Shown: positions 45,831 to 56,064 of the stretch, piece after piece | Position numbering within the stretch: position 1 is the stretch's first letter | Layout: every line of letters starts with the position of its first letter | From: Tritonibacter multivorans | Lineage (GTDB): Bacteria > Pseudomonadota > Alphaproteobacteria > Rhodobacterales > Rhodobacteraceae | Length of the DNA stretch: 64,000 nucleotides | Reading direction: 5' to 3' | Assembly: GCF_001458415.1 (NCBI RefSeq) | Contig: NZ_CYSD01000039.1 | Coordinates: 124,001 to 188,000 of the forward strand | Position numbers and translations under genes: made by a program | The notes under the pieces: model-generated | What the model saw: the letters and a program-made list of their open reading frames with translations, nothing else | The model's database searches: none | What the model was told of the DNA's origin: nothing

Positions 45831-46460
45831 TCAGAAGCGGTGGATGTAGCTTACGCCAACAGTGATGGGGTCGATTTCGGCGGTGCCAATATCAGCGCCG
45901 TTGAGCGAGGCATCGGTGTCGATATCCATGTAGCGGACGTTCACGCGCAGCGCGCCGTGGTCGGTGATCTGCCAGTCCGCTCCGAGGCTTGCAGCAAGAC
46001 CAAAGCTGTCATCCAGTTCCAGCGTGCCCAAGGGGGTCTCTTCCTCGAAGAATGTGGTGTAGTTCACGCCAAGGCCCACGAAGGGAGTGAACTTGCCTTT
46101 GGTCGGGAAGTGATAGTTCACGCTCAGGGTCGGCGGCAGATGCTTGGTCGACCCGATATGCGACCCACCCAAGGCGATGTCGTGATCAAAGGGCGTCGCG
46201 GCCAGAAGCTCAATTCCGATGTTGTCGCGGATGAAGTACTCTGCCGTCAGGGAGACTGCGGTATCGCTGCCAATGGAGGCGTCCGCACCGGCCACAGTGC
46301 CGTTGTCGGATTTCGGGTTCACATTGATCACACCGGCGCCAAAGTGCCAGCTGCCCTGGCTGTAGAACGACGAGTCTGCCACAGCCGGGACGGCCAGCGT
46401 GGAAGCAAGAACAGCACCAACACCAAAGGCGGACACGCGAAGCTTGCGGAGGGTAGTCAT
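45831..46460 (-). CDS. ompW: Outer membrane protein OmpW
   Basis: A 209-residue eight-stranded beta-barrel of the OmpW family. The signal peptide is MTTLRKLRVSAFGVGAVLASTLAVPAVA. The mature protein has alternating strands, with GSWHFGAGVINVNPKSDNG, NIGIELLAATPFDHDI, PPTLSVNYHFPTKGKFTPFVGLGVNYTTFF, GADWQITDHGALRVNVRYMDIDT, and the terminal VGVSYIHRF with a final Phe. OmpW forms a hydrophobic channel and is induced by oxygen limitation in other proteobacteria. An FNR-type box lies 62 bases upstream of the start. It is inserted, head opposite, between ivd and the other leucine genes. Confidence 0.94.
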   Translation of the reverse strand: MTTLRKLRVSAFGVGAVLASTLAVPAVADSSFYSQGSWHFGAGVINVNPKSDNGTVAGADASIGSDTAVSLTAEYFIRDNIGIELLAATPFDHDIALGGSHIGSTKHLPPTLSVNYHFPTKGKFTPFVGLGVNYTTFFEEETPLGTLELDDSFGLAASLGADWQITDHGALRVNVRYMDIDTDASLNGADIGTAEIDPITVGVSYIHRF

Positions 46461-46521
46461 GGGGATAATCCCTTCTGTTGTCGATATGCCCCGACACTAG
46501 GCCCCGCGTGCCGCACTTGCC

Positions 46522-46535
46522 CTGATGCAGATCAA
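46522..46535 (-). promoter_or_regulatory. FNR-type box upstream of ompW
   Basis: Reading on the minus strand, TTGATCTGCATCAG fits the FNR/FnrL consensus TTGAT-N4-ATCAA at nine of ten fixed bases. Its centre is 68 bases upstream of the ompW ATG and 87 bases upstream of the acyl-CoA ligase ATG. Oxygen-dependent control of ompW is likely; an effect on the divergent operon is possible. Confidence 0.7.
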
Positions 46536-46570
46536 GTTTTCGCGCGTTTAAGCGCTGAAATTAAAGAGAA

Positions 46571-46595
46571 AAACATAACTTCCAAAGTGATGTTT
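46571..46595. promoter_or_regulatory. Inverted repeat before the acyl-CoA ligase gene
   Basis: AAACATAACTT (46571-46581), spacer CCA, then AAGTGATGTTT (46585-46595): 10 of 11 pairs match. It lies 20 bases before the ATG and close to the GGAGGAGGGGG ribosome site, so it could be a repressor operator or a leader hairpin affecting translation. Confidence 0.45.
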
Positions 46596-46615
46596 GCACC
46601 ACGGAGGAGGGGGCT

Positions 46616-48172
46616 ATGACCGCTGTGCAACCCCCGCCCGGTCTGGATGCCGCAGCGCGCTGGATTTTGCCCGCAGACCTCAATATGGCGCGTCAGGCGC
46701 TGGACCATGCGCCCGACAAGCTTGCGATCATTGATCTCAGCGCGGGGCCGCGACAGGACGTTACCTTTGGTCAGCTCCAAGAGATGGTCGATGGCCTTGC
46801 CCGCTATTTGCACACGCGGGTCGGCCCCGGTGATCGCGTCGGAGTGCTGTTGGGGCAGTCGCCGTGGTGCGCTGCCGCGCATCTTGCGATCTGGAAAATC
46901 GGTGCGATCTCAGTGCCGCTGTTCAAATTGTTCCAATATGACGCGCTTGCCAGTCGGATTGGCGATGCGGGTGTGACCTTGGTTTTGACCGACGAAGACG
47001 GGCGGACACAATTGGCGGATCTGGCAGAGGGGGCCCTCGCAGTCGAGGTCGGCCGCGAGGGCTCCCCCGTTCCCTTTGCAGAGACCACCGCAGAAACCCC
47101 GGCAATTCTGATCTATACATCAGGGACAACCGGCAAGCCAAAAGGGGCGCTGCACGGACATCGGGTTCTGACCGGTCATCTGCCCGGGGTGTGGATGAGC
47201 CACGACCACCTTGGGCAACCCGGCGATTGCCTGTGGACGCCTGCAGATTGGGCCTGGATTGGCGGACTGTTTGATGTCGCCATGCCGGGGCTGGCGCTGG
47301 GCGTGCCCGTGGTAGCCGCCCGGCTGGAAAAGTTTTCCTCAGATGCCTGCCTTGACGTGATCGCGCAGGGGGACGTGCGCAATGTGTTTTTTCCCCCCAC
47401 CGCGCTGCGGATGCTGAAAGCAGAGCCGAGCTTTGCGCTCGGCTCTGCGGGGCAGGGGCTTCGTCTGTTGCGCTCTGTTGCCAGTGGCGGAGAGCCCCTG
47501 GGCGCAGAGATGCTCGCTTGGGGCCGGCAGGCGCTGGGTGTGACGATCAATGAATTCTACGGCCAGACCGAGTGCAATATGGTGGTCAGTTCTTGTGGGG
47601 CAGTGTTCCCGGTTCGACCGGGTGCAATTGGAAAGCCAGTTCCGGGGCATGACGTTGCGGTGATCGATGCGGCTGGCAATCCCACTGACGGAGAGGGCGA
47701 TGTTGCGATCCGCCGGGGCTCGGCTGCCATGATGCTGGAATACTGGAACCGCCCGGACGCCACAGCCGAGAAATTTCGGGGTGACTGGCTGGTGACCGGA
47801 GATCGGGGTGTTTTGGAAGATGGCTATGTCCGGTTTCTGGGGCGCGAGGACGATGTCATTACATCTGGCGGTTATCGCATCGGCCCGGCTGAAATCGAAG
47901 ATTGCCTGCTCACACATCCGGCCGTTGCCACGGTCGGCGTGGTGGGAAAACCAGACCCGTTGCGGACGGAAATAGTCAAAGCCTATGTGGTTTTGAAACC
48001 CGGCGTGGAAACATCTGGCGCCGAGCTGCAGGCCTATGTCAAAACGCGGCTCGCCAGCTATTCCTATCCGCGCGAGGTGGAGTTTCTGGACGCGCTGCCG
48101 ATGACGGTCACCGGTAAGGTGATCCGCAAAGACCTCAAACGCCGCGCAGCAGCGGAAAGGGCCGGCGCGTGA
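46616..48172 (+). CDS. AMP-dependent acyl-CoA synthetase (leucine/isovalerate operon)
   Basis: A 518-residue acyl-adenylate-forming ligase. Motifs: ILIYTSGTTGKPKGALHGH (P-loop A3), WTPADWAWIGGLFDVAMPGLALG, NEFYGQTECNM (A5), WLVTGDRGVLEDGYVRFLGREDDVITSGGYRIGPAEIE (A7/A8 hinge), and the catalytic Lys near the end in VTGKVIRKDLKRR (A10). It belongs to the acetyl-/medium-chain acyl-CoA synthetase subgroup. As the first gene of the operon with mccBA and hmgL, it probably activates isovalerate, acetoacetate or another branched acid. The substrate is inferred only from context. Confidence 0.88.
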   Translation: MTAVQPPPGLDAAARWILPADLNMARQALDHAPDKLAIIDLSAGPRQDVTFGQLQEMVDGLARYLHTRVGPGDRVGVLLGQSPWCAAAHLAIWKIGAISVPLFKLFQYDALASRIGDAGVTLVLTDEDGRTQLADLAEGALAVEVGREGSPVPFAETTAETPAILIYTSGTTGKPKGALHGHRVLTGHLPGVWMSHDHLGQPGDCLWTPADWAWIGGLFDVAMPGLALGVPVVAARLEKFSSDACLDVIAQGDVRNVFFPPTALRMLKAEPSFALGSAGQGLRLLRSVASGGEPLGAEMLAWGRQALGVTINEFYGQTECNMVVSSCGAVFPVRPGAIGKPVPGHDVAVIDAAGNPTDGEGDVAIRRGSAAMMLEYWNRPDATAEKFRGDWLVTGDRGVLEDGYVRFLGREDDVITSGGYRIGPAEIEDCLLTHPAVATVGVVGKPDPLRTEIVKAYVVLKPGVETSGAELQAYVKTRLASYSYPREVEFLDALPMTVTGKVIRKDLKRRAAAERAGA

Positions 48173-48467
48173 CACAGCCCCTGATTTCAAAGTTGACTAC
48201 CCAGCAGCACCCGCAGTTGCGTGGGCGACAGGGCTTCTGGGACTCTCGCCTGTTGAGCCAGCCATGGTCTTGTACACTGCGGAGTAGGACTTGTCTTAGC
48301 GTGCAGCGTGAAGACACGCTGATGTGGGTGATCTGGCCTGCAATTGTGTTCAACTGCAGCGAGCTGTTCTTACACCAACCGTTCTGGGGGCTGCCGTTGT
48401 TTGGGGTTGCCGGACTCATTGCCCATGGCGCGCTTTGCCGGGCCATATTTTACGTGGAGGAAATTCA

Positions 48468-48471
<4 letters not shown>
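48169..48471 (+). CDS. Small membrane ORF coupled on both sides (candidate)
   Basis: A 100-codon frame starting GTG at 48169 (GTGA overlap with the ligase stop) and ending at 48471 (GTGA overlap with mccB). The second half has one or two hydrophobic stretches ([45 protein letters not shown]). The first half is not obviously conserved-looking and contains a hairpin CAGCGTG-AAGA-CACGCTG at 48304-48321, just before an internal ATG at 48322 that would give a 49-residue membrane protein. I do not recognise a family. It may be a real small membrane protein or a chance frame bridging the two genes. Confidence 0.45.
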
Positions 48472-50072
<1,601 letters not shown>

Positions 50073-50074
50073 TG

Positions 50075-50123
50075 GTTTTCATCTTTTTCCAAATATCCCG
50101 GGGGTCCGGGGGCTGGCCCCCGG
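50075..50123 (+). repeat. Dispersed stem-loop repeat, copy C
   Basis: TTTTCATCTTTTTCCAAATA, then TCCCGGGGGT and a stem CCGGGGG, loop CTGG, CCCCCGG. It lies inside the leucine operon between mccB and mccA. Same design as copies at 6066, 23671 and 57293. Confidence 0.75.
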
Positions 50124-50153
50124 TGTGCACCCTTTTCAAGAAGGACAACCCAA

Positions 50154-52088
50154 ATGTTTGAGAAAATCCTGATAGCCAACCGCGGTGAGATTGCCTGCCG
50201 TGTCATGGAAACGGCGCGCGCTTTGGGCGTAAGAACCGTCGCGGTCTATTCGGACGCGGATGCGGCCTCAAAACACGTGGCGCTTGCGGATGAGGCTGTG
50301 CACATCGGTGGCGCGGCCCCGCAGACCTCTTATCTGCTGGGCGACCGGATCATTGGGGCCGCGCAGGCCGCCGGGGCGCAAGCGATCCACCCGGGCTATG
50401 GGTTTCTTTCGGAAAACCCTGATTTTGTTGAGGCCGTGGAAGAGGCAGGTCTTATCTTCATTGGCCCTTCTGCATCCGCCATCCGATCGATGGGGCTGAA
50501 AGACGCCGCCAAAGCGCTGATGGAAAAAGCAGGCGTGCCGGTTGTTCCTGGGTATCACGGCGACAACCAAAACCCCGCGTTTCTGGCCGCCAAGGCCAAG
50601 GAGATCACCTATCCGGTCCTGATCAAAGCCGTTGCCGGTGGCGGTGGCAAGGGCATGCGGCTGGTCGAACAACCCGAGGATTTCGCGGATGCGCTGGTCA
50701 GCGCACAGGGCGAGGCAACCACGGCTTTTGGCAACCCTGATGTTCTGATCGAAAAATACATCCAAAAGCCACGTCATATTGAGGTGCAGGTCTTTGGTGA
50801 CGGCAAAACCGCCGTGCATCTGTTCGAGCGCGACTGTTCTCTGCAGCGCCGACACCAAAAGGTGATCGAGGAAGCGCCAGCCCCCGGCATGACGGCTGAA
50901 ATGCGGGCGGCCATGGGGCAGGCCGCCGTGCGCGCGGCCGAAGCGATTGGCTACAAAGGCGCGGGTACGGTTGAATTCATCGTGGATGGCTCGGACGGGC
51001 TGCGACCAGATGGGTTCTGGTTCATGGAGATGAACACCCGCCTGCAGGTCGAACATCCGGTGACCGAAGCCATCACGGGCGTCGATCTGGTGGAATGGCA
51101 GCTGCGGGTTGCCGCGGGCGAAACCCTGCCAATGCGGCAAGAAGACCTGACCATTTCCGGCCATGCCTTTGAGGCGCGGCTTTATGCCGAAGATGTGCCC
51201 AAAGGGTTCTTGCCCGCGACCGGCACACTGACCCATCTGACCTTCCCCGACAATGTGCGGGCTGACAGCGGTGTGCGGGCGGGGGACACCATCAGCCCTT
51301 GGTATGATCCGATGATCTCCAAGGTGATCACACACGGTCCGACGCGGGCCGCCGCCCTGTCGCAGCTGGCGCGCGCTTTGGAGCAGACACGGGTTGCCGG
51401 CACCACCACCAACCTCGGCTTTCTCGGCGCTTTGGCGCGGCACAAAGGGTTTGCCGCAGGAGAAGTCGACACAGGTCTGATTGCGCGGGATCTCGAAACT
51501 CTTGTGCAAACACCAGAGGTCACACCCGCTGCCCGTATTGCAGCAGCGCAGGTCGCATTGGATCTGCAGCAGGCCGCTGACAGTGAGTTTGGCTTCTCCC
51601 TCTGGGCGCCGCTGCAGCGGTCCGTGCATCTGGAGTTGGAAGGGAACGCCTTTGAGGCCACCGTCGCCGTAGACGGGGCAGATCGACAGATCTGGACGCT
51701 GGACGGGGCAGAGCATCTTGTATCGCGTCAGGCGGGGCATTGGTTGCTGGCGGGGCAACGTCTGCCGGACTGCCTGCGGGCAGGCGAGGTGATAACCGTG
51801 TTCAGCCCCTTTGGCGTCAGCTTTACCCTACTTGATCCGCTGGATCGCGCGGTCAGTGCGGGTGGGGATGCAGCCCTTATTGAGGCGCCGATGCCGGGTT
51901 TGGTCAAAGCCATTTTCGCCGAACCAGGGGCCGAGGTGCGCGAAGGCGACCGCCTCGCTGTGCTGGAGGCGATGAAAATGGAACATGCGCTTCTGGCTGC
52001 GCGTGACGGCATCGTTGCGGAAATCCTTGCGGCAGCCGGCGATCAGGTGGAAGCTGGTGCGGCGCTGGTGCGGCTGGAGGAGGCCTGA
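50154..52088 (+). CDS. mccA: Methylcrotonoyl-CoA carboxylase, biotin carboxylase/BCCP subunit
   Basis: The 644-residue alpha subunit. The N-terminal biotin carboxylase begins MFEKILIANRGEIACRVMETARALG, with IHPGYGFLSENPDFVEAVE, the ATP-grasp KAVAGGGGKGMRLVE, and FMEMNTRLQVEHPVTEAITGVDLVEWQLR. The C-terminal biotinyl domain carries the biotinylation site A-M-K-M-E-H (about residue 605). With MccB it carries out the carboxylation step of leucine breakdown. An AAGGACAACCCAA leader precedes the ATG. Length is normal for MCC alpha. Confidence 0.96.
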   Translation: MFEKILIANRGEIACRVMETARALGVRTVAVYSDADAASKHVALADEAVHIGGAAPQTSYLLGDRIIGAAQAAGAQAIHPGYGFLSENPDFVEAVEEAGLIFIGPSASAIRSMGLKDAAKALMEKAGVPVVPGYHGDNQNPAFLAAKAKEITYPVLIKAVAGGGGKGMRLVEQPEDFADALVSAQGEATTAFGNPDVLIEKYIQKPRHIEVQVFGDGKTAVHLFERDCSLQRRHQKVIEEAPAPGMTAEMRAAMGQAAVRAAEAIGYKGAGTVEFIVDGSDGLRPDGFWFMEMNTRLQVEHPVTEAITGVDLVEWQLRVAAGETLPMRQEDLTISGHAFEARLYAEDVPKGFLPATGTLTHLTFPDNVRADSGVRAGDTISPWYDPMISKVITHGPTRAAALSQLARALEQTRVAGTTTNLGFLGALARHKGFAAGEVDTGLIARDLETLVQTPEVTPAARIAAAQVALDLQQAADSEFGFSLWAPLQRSVHLELEGNAFEATVAVDGADRQIWTLDGAEHLVSRQAGHWLLAGQRLPDCLRAGEVITVFSPFGVSFTLLDPLDRAVSAGGDAALIEAPMPGLVKAIFAEPGAEVREGDRLAVLEAMKMEHALLAARDGIVAEILAAAGDQVEAGAALVRLEEA

Positions 52089-52112
52089 GGCGCATCTTCA
52101 GGGAGGAAGAAC

Positions 52113-52964
52113 ATGAGCGAACGCGTTGAGATTTTCGAAGTGGGCCCGCGCGACGGCCTGCAGAACGAAAAGCGGGACATTCCTGTGGCCGAGAAGGTGG
52201 CGCTGGTCGACTGCCTCAGCCGGGCGGGGTTTTCGCGGATCGAGGTTGCGAGTTTTGTCTCTCCCAAATGGGTGCCGCAAATGGCAGGCAGCGGCGGGGT
52301 TCTGGCGGGGATTACCAAGGCCAAGGGCGTGCGCTATGCGGCGCTGACTCCAAACATGCAGGGCTATGAGGCCGCGCTGGGCGCGCGGGCAGATGAGATT
52401 GCGATTTTTGCGTCGGCCTCGGAAGCGTTTTCCAAAGCCAATGTGAATGCGACCATCGCGGAAAGTCTCGAACGGTTTGCACCTATTCTGGAGGCCGCGC
52501 GCCATATTGACCTGCCGGTGCGGGGCTATGTCTCCTGCGTGACCGACTGCCCCTTTGAGGGCGCGGTTGCCCCTGAGCAGGTGGCCAAGGTCGCCGACCA
52601 GCTGTTTGCGATGGGGTGCTATGAGATCTCGCTTGGCGACACGATCGGACAGGGGAGGCCGGACAGCATTGCCAAGATGTTGCTCGCGGTGAAGGAGCAT
52701 GTGCCTGTGACACGGATTGCGGGCCACTACCACGACACCGCTGGACGGGCGATTGACAATATCGATGCCTCGCTGGCGCTGGGCGTGCGGGTGTTTGATG
52801 CCTCGGTCGGCGGGCTGGGCGGTTGCCCCTATGCGCCGGGCGCGGCGGGCAATGTCGCCACGGAGGCGGTCGAGGCGCATCTGGCGCGGCTGGGGTATGA
52901 AACCGGTCTGGACGCTGCAGTTCTGGCTAAGGCCGCTGCCATGGCCAAGGCCATGCGGTCCTGA
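52113..52964 (+). CDS. hmgL: Hydroxymethylglutaryl-CoA lyase
   Basis: A 283-residue HMG-CoA lyase (DRE-TIM family) that cleaves HMG-CoA to acetyl-CoA and acetoacetate. It shows VGPRDGLQNEKRDIPV at the N-terminus (metal and substrate Arg-Asp), SRIEVASFVSPKWVPQMAG, GYVSCVTDCPFEGAV, SLGDTIGQG, and the signature VGGLGGCPYAPGAAGNVATEAV with the active-site Cys. It lies 24 bases after mccA with GGGAGGAAGAAC before the ATG. It completes the leucine route encoded here. Confidence 0.96.
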   Translation: MSERVEIFEVGPRDGLQNEKRDIPVAEKVALVDCLSRAGFSRIEVASFVSPKWVPQMAGSGGVLAGITKAKGVRYAALTPNMQGYEAALGARADEIAIFASASEAFSKANVNATIAESLERFAPILEAARHIDLPVRGYVSCVTDCPFEGAVAPEQVAKVADQLFAMGCYEISLGDTIGQGRPDSIAKMLLAVKEHVPVTRIAGHYHDTAGRAIDNIDASLALGVRVFDASVGGLGGCPYAPGAAGNVATEAVEAHLARLGYETGLDAAVLAKAAAMAKAMRS

Positions 52965-52972
52965 CGAGAGGG

Positions 52973-53488
52973 ATGGGTGTGGCGGTTCTGATCTGTTTTT
53001 CTGGTCTGCCAGCAGTTGGAAAGTCGACCGTAGCGCGGTTGCTGTCGGAGAAGACCGGAGCGATCAGGCTCAGGCTGGATGAGATCGAGGCTGCCATGCG
53101 GCTGTCCCATATGAAGTATGAAGACCTGGCTGATGGCGGATACGCGGCTGCACAGGTGATGGCAAAATCTGCGCTCGCGCAGGGCCACAGTGTGATTGCG
53201 GATTGCGTCAACCCGATTGCCCTGACGCGGGCCGGGTGGCAGGCCGCCTCCCATGCGGTTGGTGCAGCACATCTGGATGTGGAGTTGACCTGTTCCGATA
53301 CCCAGTTGCACCGCGTCCGGGCAGAGACCCGCGATACGGATCTGGAAGACGTGGCAATGCCGGGCTGGGATGTGATCCGTCTCCGCCAGTATGAGCCGTT
53401 TGAAACGGCGGACCTGCGTCTGGACACCTGCGCTTTGTCGCCCGAGGGGGCTGTGCAGGCCATGCTCGAACTTCTCGAAACACTCTGA
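52973..53488 (+). CDS. P-loop kinase-like protein in the leucine operon
   Basis: A 171-residue P-loop protein. Walker A is GLPAVGKST at residues 11-19 and LDEIEAAM around 36-43 carries an acidic pair; VIADCVNPIALTR resembles the Walker B / switch region of zeta-toxin or APS-kinase-like enzymes. A typical small-molecule kinase such as gluconate or shikimate kinase also begins like this. It lies 8 bases after hmgL and 12 before the hydratase, so it is in the operon. No known leucine step needs it; the substrate could be a cofactor, a protein or an unknown metabolite. Confidence 0.7.
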   Translation: MGVAVLICFSGLPAVGKSTVARLLSEKTGAIRLRLDEIEAAMRLSHMKYEDLADGGYAAAQVMAKSALAQGHSVIADCVNPIALTRAGWQAASHAVGAAHLDVELTCSDTQLHRVRAETRDTDLEDVAMPGWDVIRLRQYEPFETADLRLDTCALSPEGAVQAMLELLETL

Positions 53489-53500
53489 AAGGTACAGCTG

Positions 53501-54286
53501 ATGTTTAACACGCTCCTTCTGTCTAAGGATGATCGCGGTGTCGCTACGCTAACCCTGAACCGGCCGGACAAGCACAACGCCATGTCCGGCGAAATGCTTC
53601 TAGAGTTGCAGGCGGCCGCGCGGCAGCTGGCAGAGGACAAGAGTATTCGGGTGGTGGTGCTGGCGGCCAACGGTAAGAGCTTTTGTGCCGGTGGCGACCT
53701 GGCCTGGATGCAGGCACAGATGGCCGCCGACGGCGAAACCCGCGCCCGAGAGGCTCGGGTACTGGCCGAGATGCTGGGAATGCTGAATACCCTGCCCAAA
53801 CCGTTGATTGGCGCCCTGCAGGGCAATGCCTTTGGCGGCGGGGTGGGGGTGGCGTCGGTCTGCGATGTGGCCATTGGTGTGGACCATCTGAAAATGGGCC
53901 TGACCGAAACGAAACTGGGCCTGATCCCGGCCACTATTGGCCCCTATGTCATTGCCCGCATGGGCGAAGCCCGCGCGCGGCGCGTGTTTATGTCGGCGCG
54001 GCTCTTTGACGCGGCGGAAGCGGTCGATCTGGGTCTGCTGGCGCGCGCGGTGCCGTCCGACTCACTTGCGGATGCGGTGGAGGCAGAAGTGGCCCCCTAT
54101 CTGGCCTGTGCGCCGGGGGCTGTGGCCTCTGCCAAGGCTTTGGCCCGCACATTGGGGCCGAAAATCGACAAAACTGTTGTTGATTTGTCGATTTCCGCGC
54201 TTGTCACCCAATGGGAAACGGCGGAAGCAAAAGAAGGTGTTTCAGCGTTTTTTGAAAAACGCCGCCCGGCATGGCGCGCGGAATAG
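53501..54286 (+). CDS. Methylglutaconyl-CoA hydratase (enoyl-CoA hydratase family)
   Basis: A 261-residue crotonase-fold enzyme. It has RPDKHNAMSGEMLLEL, the oxyanion-hole VVLAANGKSFCAGGDLAWMQ, LIGALQGNAFGGGVGVASVCDVAIG, the catalytic Glu region LKMGLTETKLGLIPATIGPYVIARMGEARAR, and C-terminal FFEKRRPAW. The context (mccBA, hmgL) makes 3-methylglutaconyl-CoA hydration to HMG-CoA the likely step. It follows the kinase by 12 bases and is the last gene of the operon. Sequence alone cannot separate it from other enoyl-CoA hydratases. Confidence 0.88.
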   Translation: MFNTLLLSKDDRGVATLTLNRPDKHNAMSGEMLLELQAAARQLAEDKSIRVVVLAANGKSFCAGGDLAWMQAQMAADGETRAREARVLAEMLGMLNTLPKPLIGALQGNAFGGGVGVASVCDVAIGVDHLKMGLTETKLGLIPATIGPYVIARMGEARARRVFMSARLFDAAEAVDLGLLARAVPSDSLADAVEAEVAPYLACAPGAVASAKALARTLGPKIDKTVVDLSISALVTQWETAEAKEGVSAFFEKRRPAWRAE

Positions 54287-54450
54287 ACAGCTGAGGCGGT
54301 CAAATTTGCCTCTTTCCTATGCAAAATTGCGCCCCGCTTGCGGAAGAGCTTAATCTGCGTGAAACCTGATGGGAATAATGGGTTATTAAACCCTTGTGGC
54401 TTTGATGCAGGGGCTTGCCGGGAAAGACCCGTGCATTAACTTTGCCTTGG

Positions 54451-54479
54451 TTGACGGGTAGCTAGCAGCGGTTTAAGAC
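54451..54479 (+). promoter_or_regulatory. Candidate sigma-70-type promoter of the nuo operon
   Basis: TTGACG (54451-54456), 17 bases, then TAAGAC (54474-54479), about 71 bases before the nuoA GTG. The -35 match is good, the -10 match is weak. It lies in the 263-base gap before nuoA, in which I see no gene. Confidence 0.35.
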
Positions 54480-54549
54480 CGGCCCAAGTCAACACGCCAA
54501 TTGACGGCGCCTGAGCAGAATGTGCCGGGTGCGCGGAAAGGAGCCACTC

Positions 54550-54915
54550 GTGGAAGAGATGTTGCGGGAATACCTCCCGATCCTCGTGTTTTTGGCCGTA
54601 GCTATCGGTCTCGGTCTTGTTCTAGTACTTGCAGCGGTCATTATTGCGGTCCGCAACCCCGATCCCGAAAAGGTCAGCGCCTACGAATGTGGCTTCAATG
54701 CCTTCGATGATGCGCGGATGAAATTTGATGTCCGGTTTTATCTGGTGTCGATTCTCTTCATCATTTTCGACCTTGAGATCGCTTTTCTGTTTCCCTGGGC
54801 CGTCGGCTTTAAGGACATTAGCGACATCGGTTTCTGGTCGATGATGGTTTTCCTGGGCGTGCTTACCATTGGCTTTGCCTATGAATGGAAGAAGGGGGCC
54901 CTGGAATGGGAGTGA
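54550..54915 (+). CDS. nuoA: NADH-quinone oxidoreductase subunit A
   Basis: NuoA, 121 residues, three-helix membrane subunit of complex I at the junction of the peripheral and membrane arms. It shows [28 protein letters not shown], the loop [49 protein letters not shown] (Cys of the E-C-G-F loop) and a final helix. The GTG at 54550 has AAAGGAG 6 bases upstream and matches the family start; an upstream ATG at 54520 adds ten residues without support. It opens the nuo operon, whose 5' region is 263 bases long. Confidence 0.95.
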   Translation: MEEMLREYLPILVFLAVAIGLGLVLVLAAVIIAVRNPDPEKVSAYECGFNAFDDARMKFDVRFYLVSILFIIFDLEIAFLFPWAVGFKDISDIGFWSMMVFLGVLTIGFAYEWKKGALEWE

Positions 54916-55439
54916 TGACCGGAGCCAACACCGCAGGCGTCGACAAAGAAGTCGTGACCCAAGCGATCAATGCTGAACTGCAGGACAAGGGTTTCCTGCT
55001 GACCTCGGCCGAAGACATCATCAATTGGGCCCGCACCGGCTCCCTGCACTGGATGACCTTTGGTCTGGCCTGCTGCGCGGTTGAGATGATGCACACCTCT
55101 ATGCCGCGTTATGACGCGGAACGTTTCGGCATCGCCCCGCGCGCCTCTCCGCGTCAGTCTGACGTGATGATTGTGGCCGGCACGCTGACCAACAAGATGG
55201 CACCCGCGCTGCGCAAGGTCTACGACCAGATGCCCGAGCCGCGCTATGTGATCTCCATGGGCTCCTGTGCCAATGGCGGCGGCTATTACCACTATTCCTA
55301 CTCGGTTGTGCGTGGCTGTGACCGCATTGTGCCCGTAGACGTCTATGTGCCCGGCTGCCCGCCGACGGCCGAGGCGCTGCTTTACGGTCTGATGCAGCTG
55401 CAACGCAAAATCCGCCGCACCGGCACCCTGGTGCGCTGA
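54906..55439 (+). CDS. nuoB: NADH-quinone oxidoreductase subunit B
   Basis: NuoB, 177 residues, holds cluster N2 in the peripheral arm of complex I next to the quinone site. Ligands are visible in [11 protein letters not shown] (tandem Cys), [10 protein letters not shown] and V-P-G-C-P-P. The start is either ATG 54906 (overlapping nuoA by ten bases) or ATG 54915 (sharing the A of the nuoA TGA); I list the first. The close overlap shows coupling with nuoA. Confidence 0.95.
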   Translation: MGVMTGANTAGVDKEVVTQAINAELQDKGFLLTSAEDIINWARTGSLHWMTFGLACCAVEMMHTSMPRYDAERFGIAPRASPRQSDVMIVAGTLTNKMAPALRKVYDQMPEPRYVISMGSCANGGGYYHYSYSVVRGCDRIVPVDVYVPGCPPTAEALLYGLMQLQRKIRRTGTLVR

Positions 55440-55458
55440 GCCTTTAGGGGAGAAAGAC

Positions 55459-56064
55459 ATGAGCGAAGCCCTCAAAGAACTTGGCGCCCTGATCGAGGCC
55501 AAGCGCCCCGATTGCGTGCTGTCCTGGGATGTGACCCACGGCGAACTGAACCTCGATGTGGCAGCTGCCAATATCGCAGGTCTGGTGGAATTTCTGACCA
55601 ATGACAGCAACTGCCGCTTCTCCACCTTGGTGGATATCACCGCCGTCGACTATCCCGAGCGGGTGAAGCGCTTTGACGTCGTCTACCATTTCCTGTCGAT
55701 GTACCAGAACCAGCGCATCCGCCTGCGGGTTGCGGTGCGCGACGATGAAATGTTGCCTTCGATTGCAGAGGTGCACCCCTCGGCCAATTGGTTCGAGCGT
55801 GAAGTCTTTGACATGTTTGGCATCCTGTTCACCGGCCACCCGGACCTGCGCCGCCTGCTGACGGACTATGGCTTTCGCGGCCACCCGCTGCGCAAGGATT
55901 TCCCGACCACCGGTTACACCGAAGTTCGTTATGACGAAGCCGAAAAGCGCGTGGTATACGAGCCGGTGAAGCTGGTTCAGGAATACCGCCAGTTCGATTT
56001 CATGAGCCCCTGGGAAGGTGCGGAATACATCCTTCCGGGTGACGAGAAGGAGGCTGCAAAATGA
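55459..56064 (+). CDS. nuoC: NADH-quinone oxidoreductase subunit C
   Basis: NuoC, 201 residues, the 30-kDa peripheral subunit of complex I. It has the family signature [31 protein letters not shown] and the terminal [37 protein letters not shown]. It is separate from NuoD here, unlike E. coli where C and D are fused. GGGGAGAAAGAC lies before the ATG. Its stop overlaps the nuoD ATG by four bases (ATGA). Confidence 0.96.
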   Translation: MSEALKELGALIEAKRPDCVLSWDVTHGELNLDVAAANIAGLVEFLTNDSNCRFSTLVDITAVDYPERVKRFDVVYHFLSMYQNQRIRLRVAVRDDEMLPSIAEVHPSANWFEREVFDMFGILFTGHPDLRRLLTDYGFRGHPLRKDFPTTGYTEVRYDEAEKRVVYEPVKLVQEYRQFDFMSPWEGAEYILPGDEKEAAK

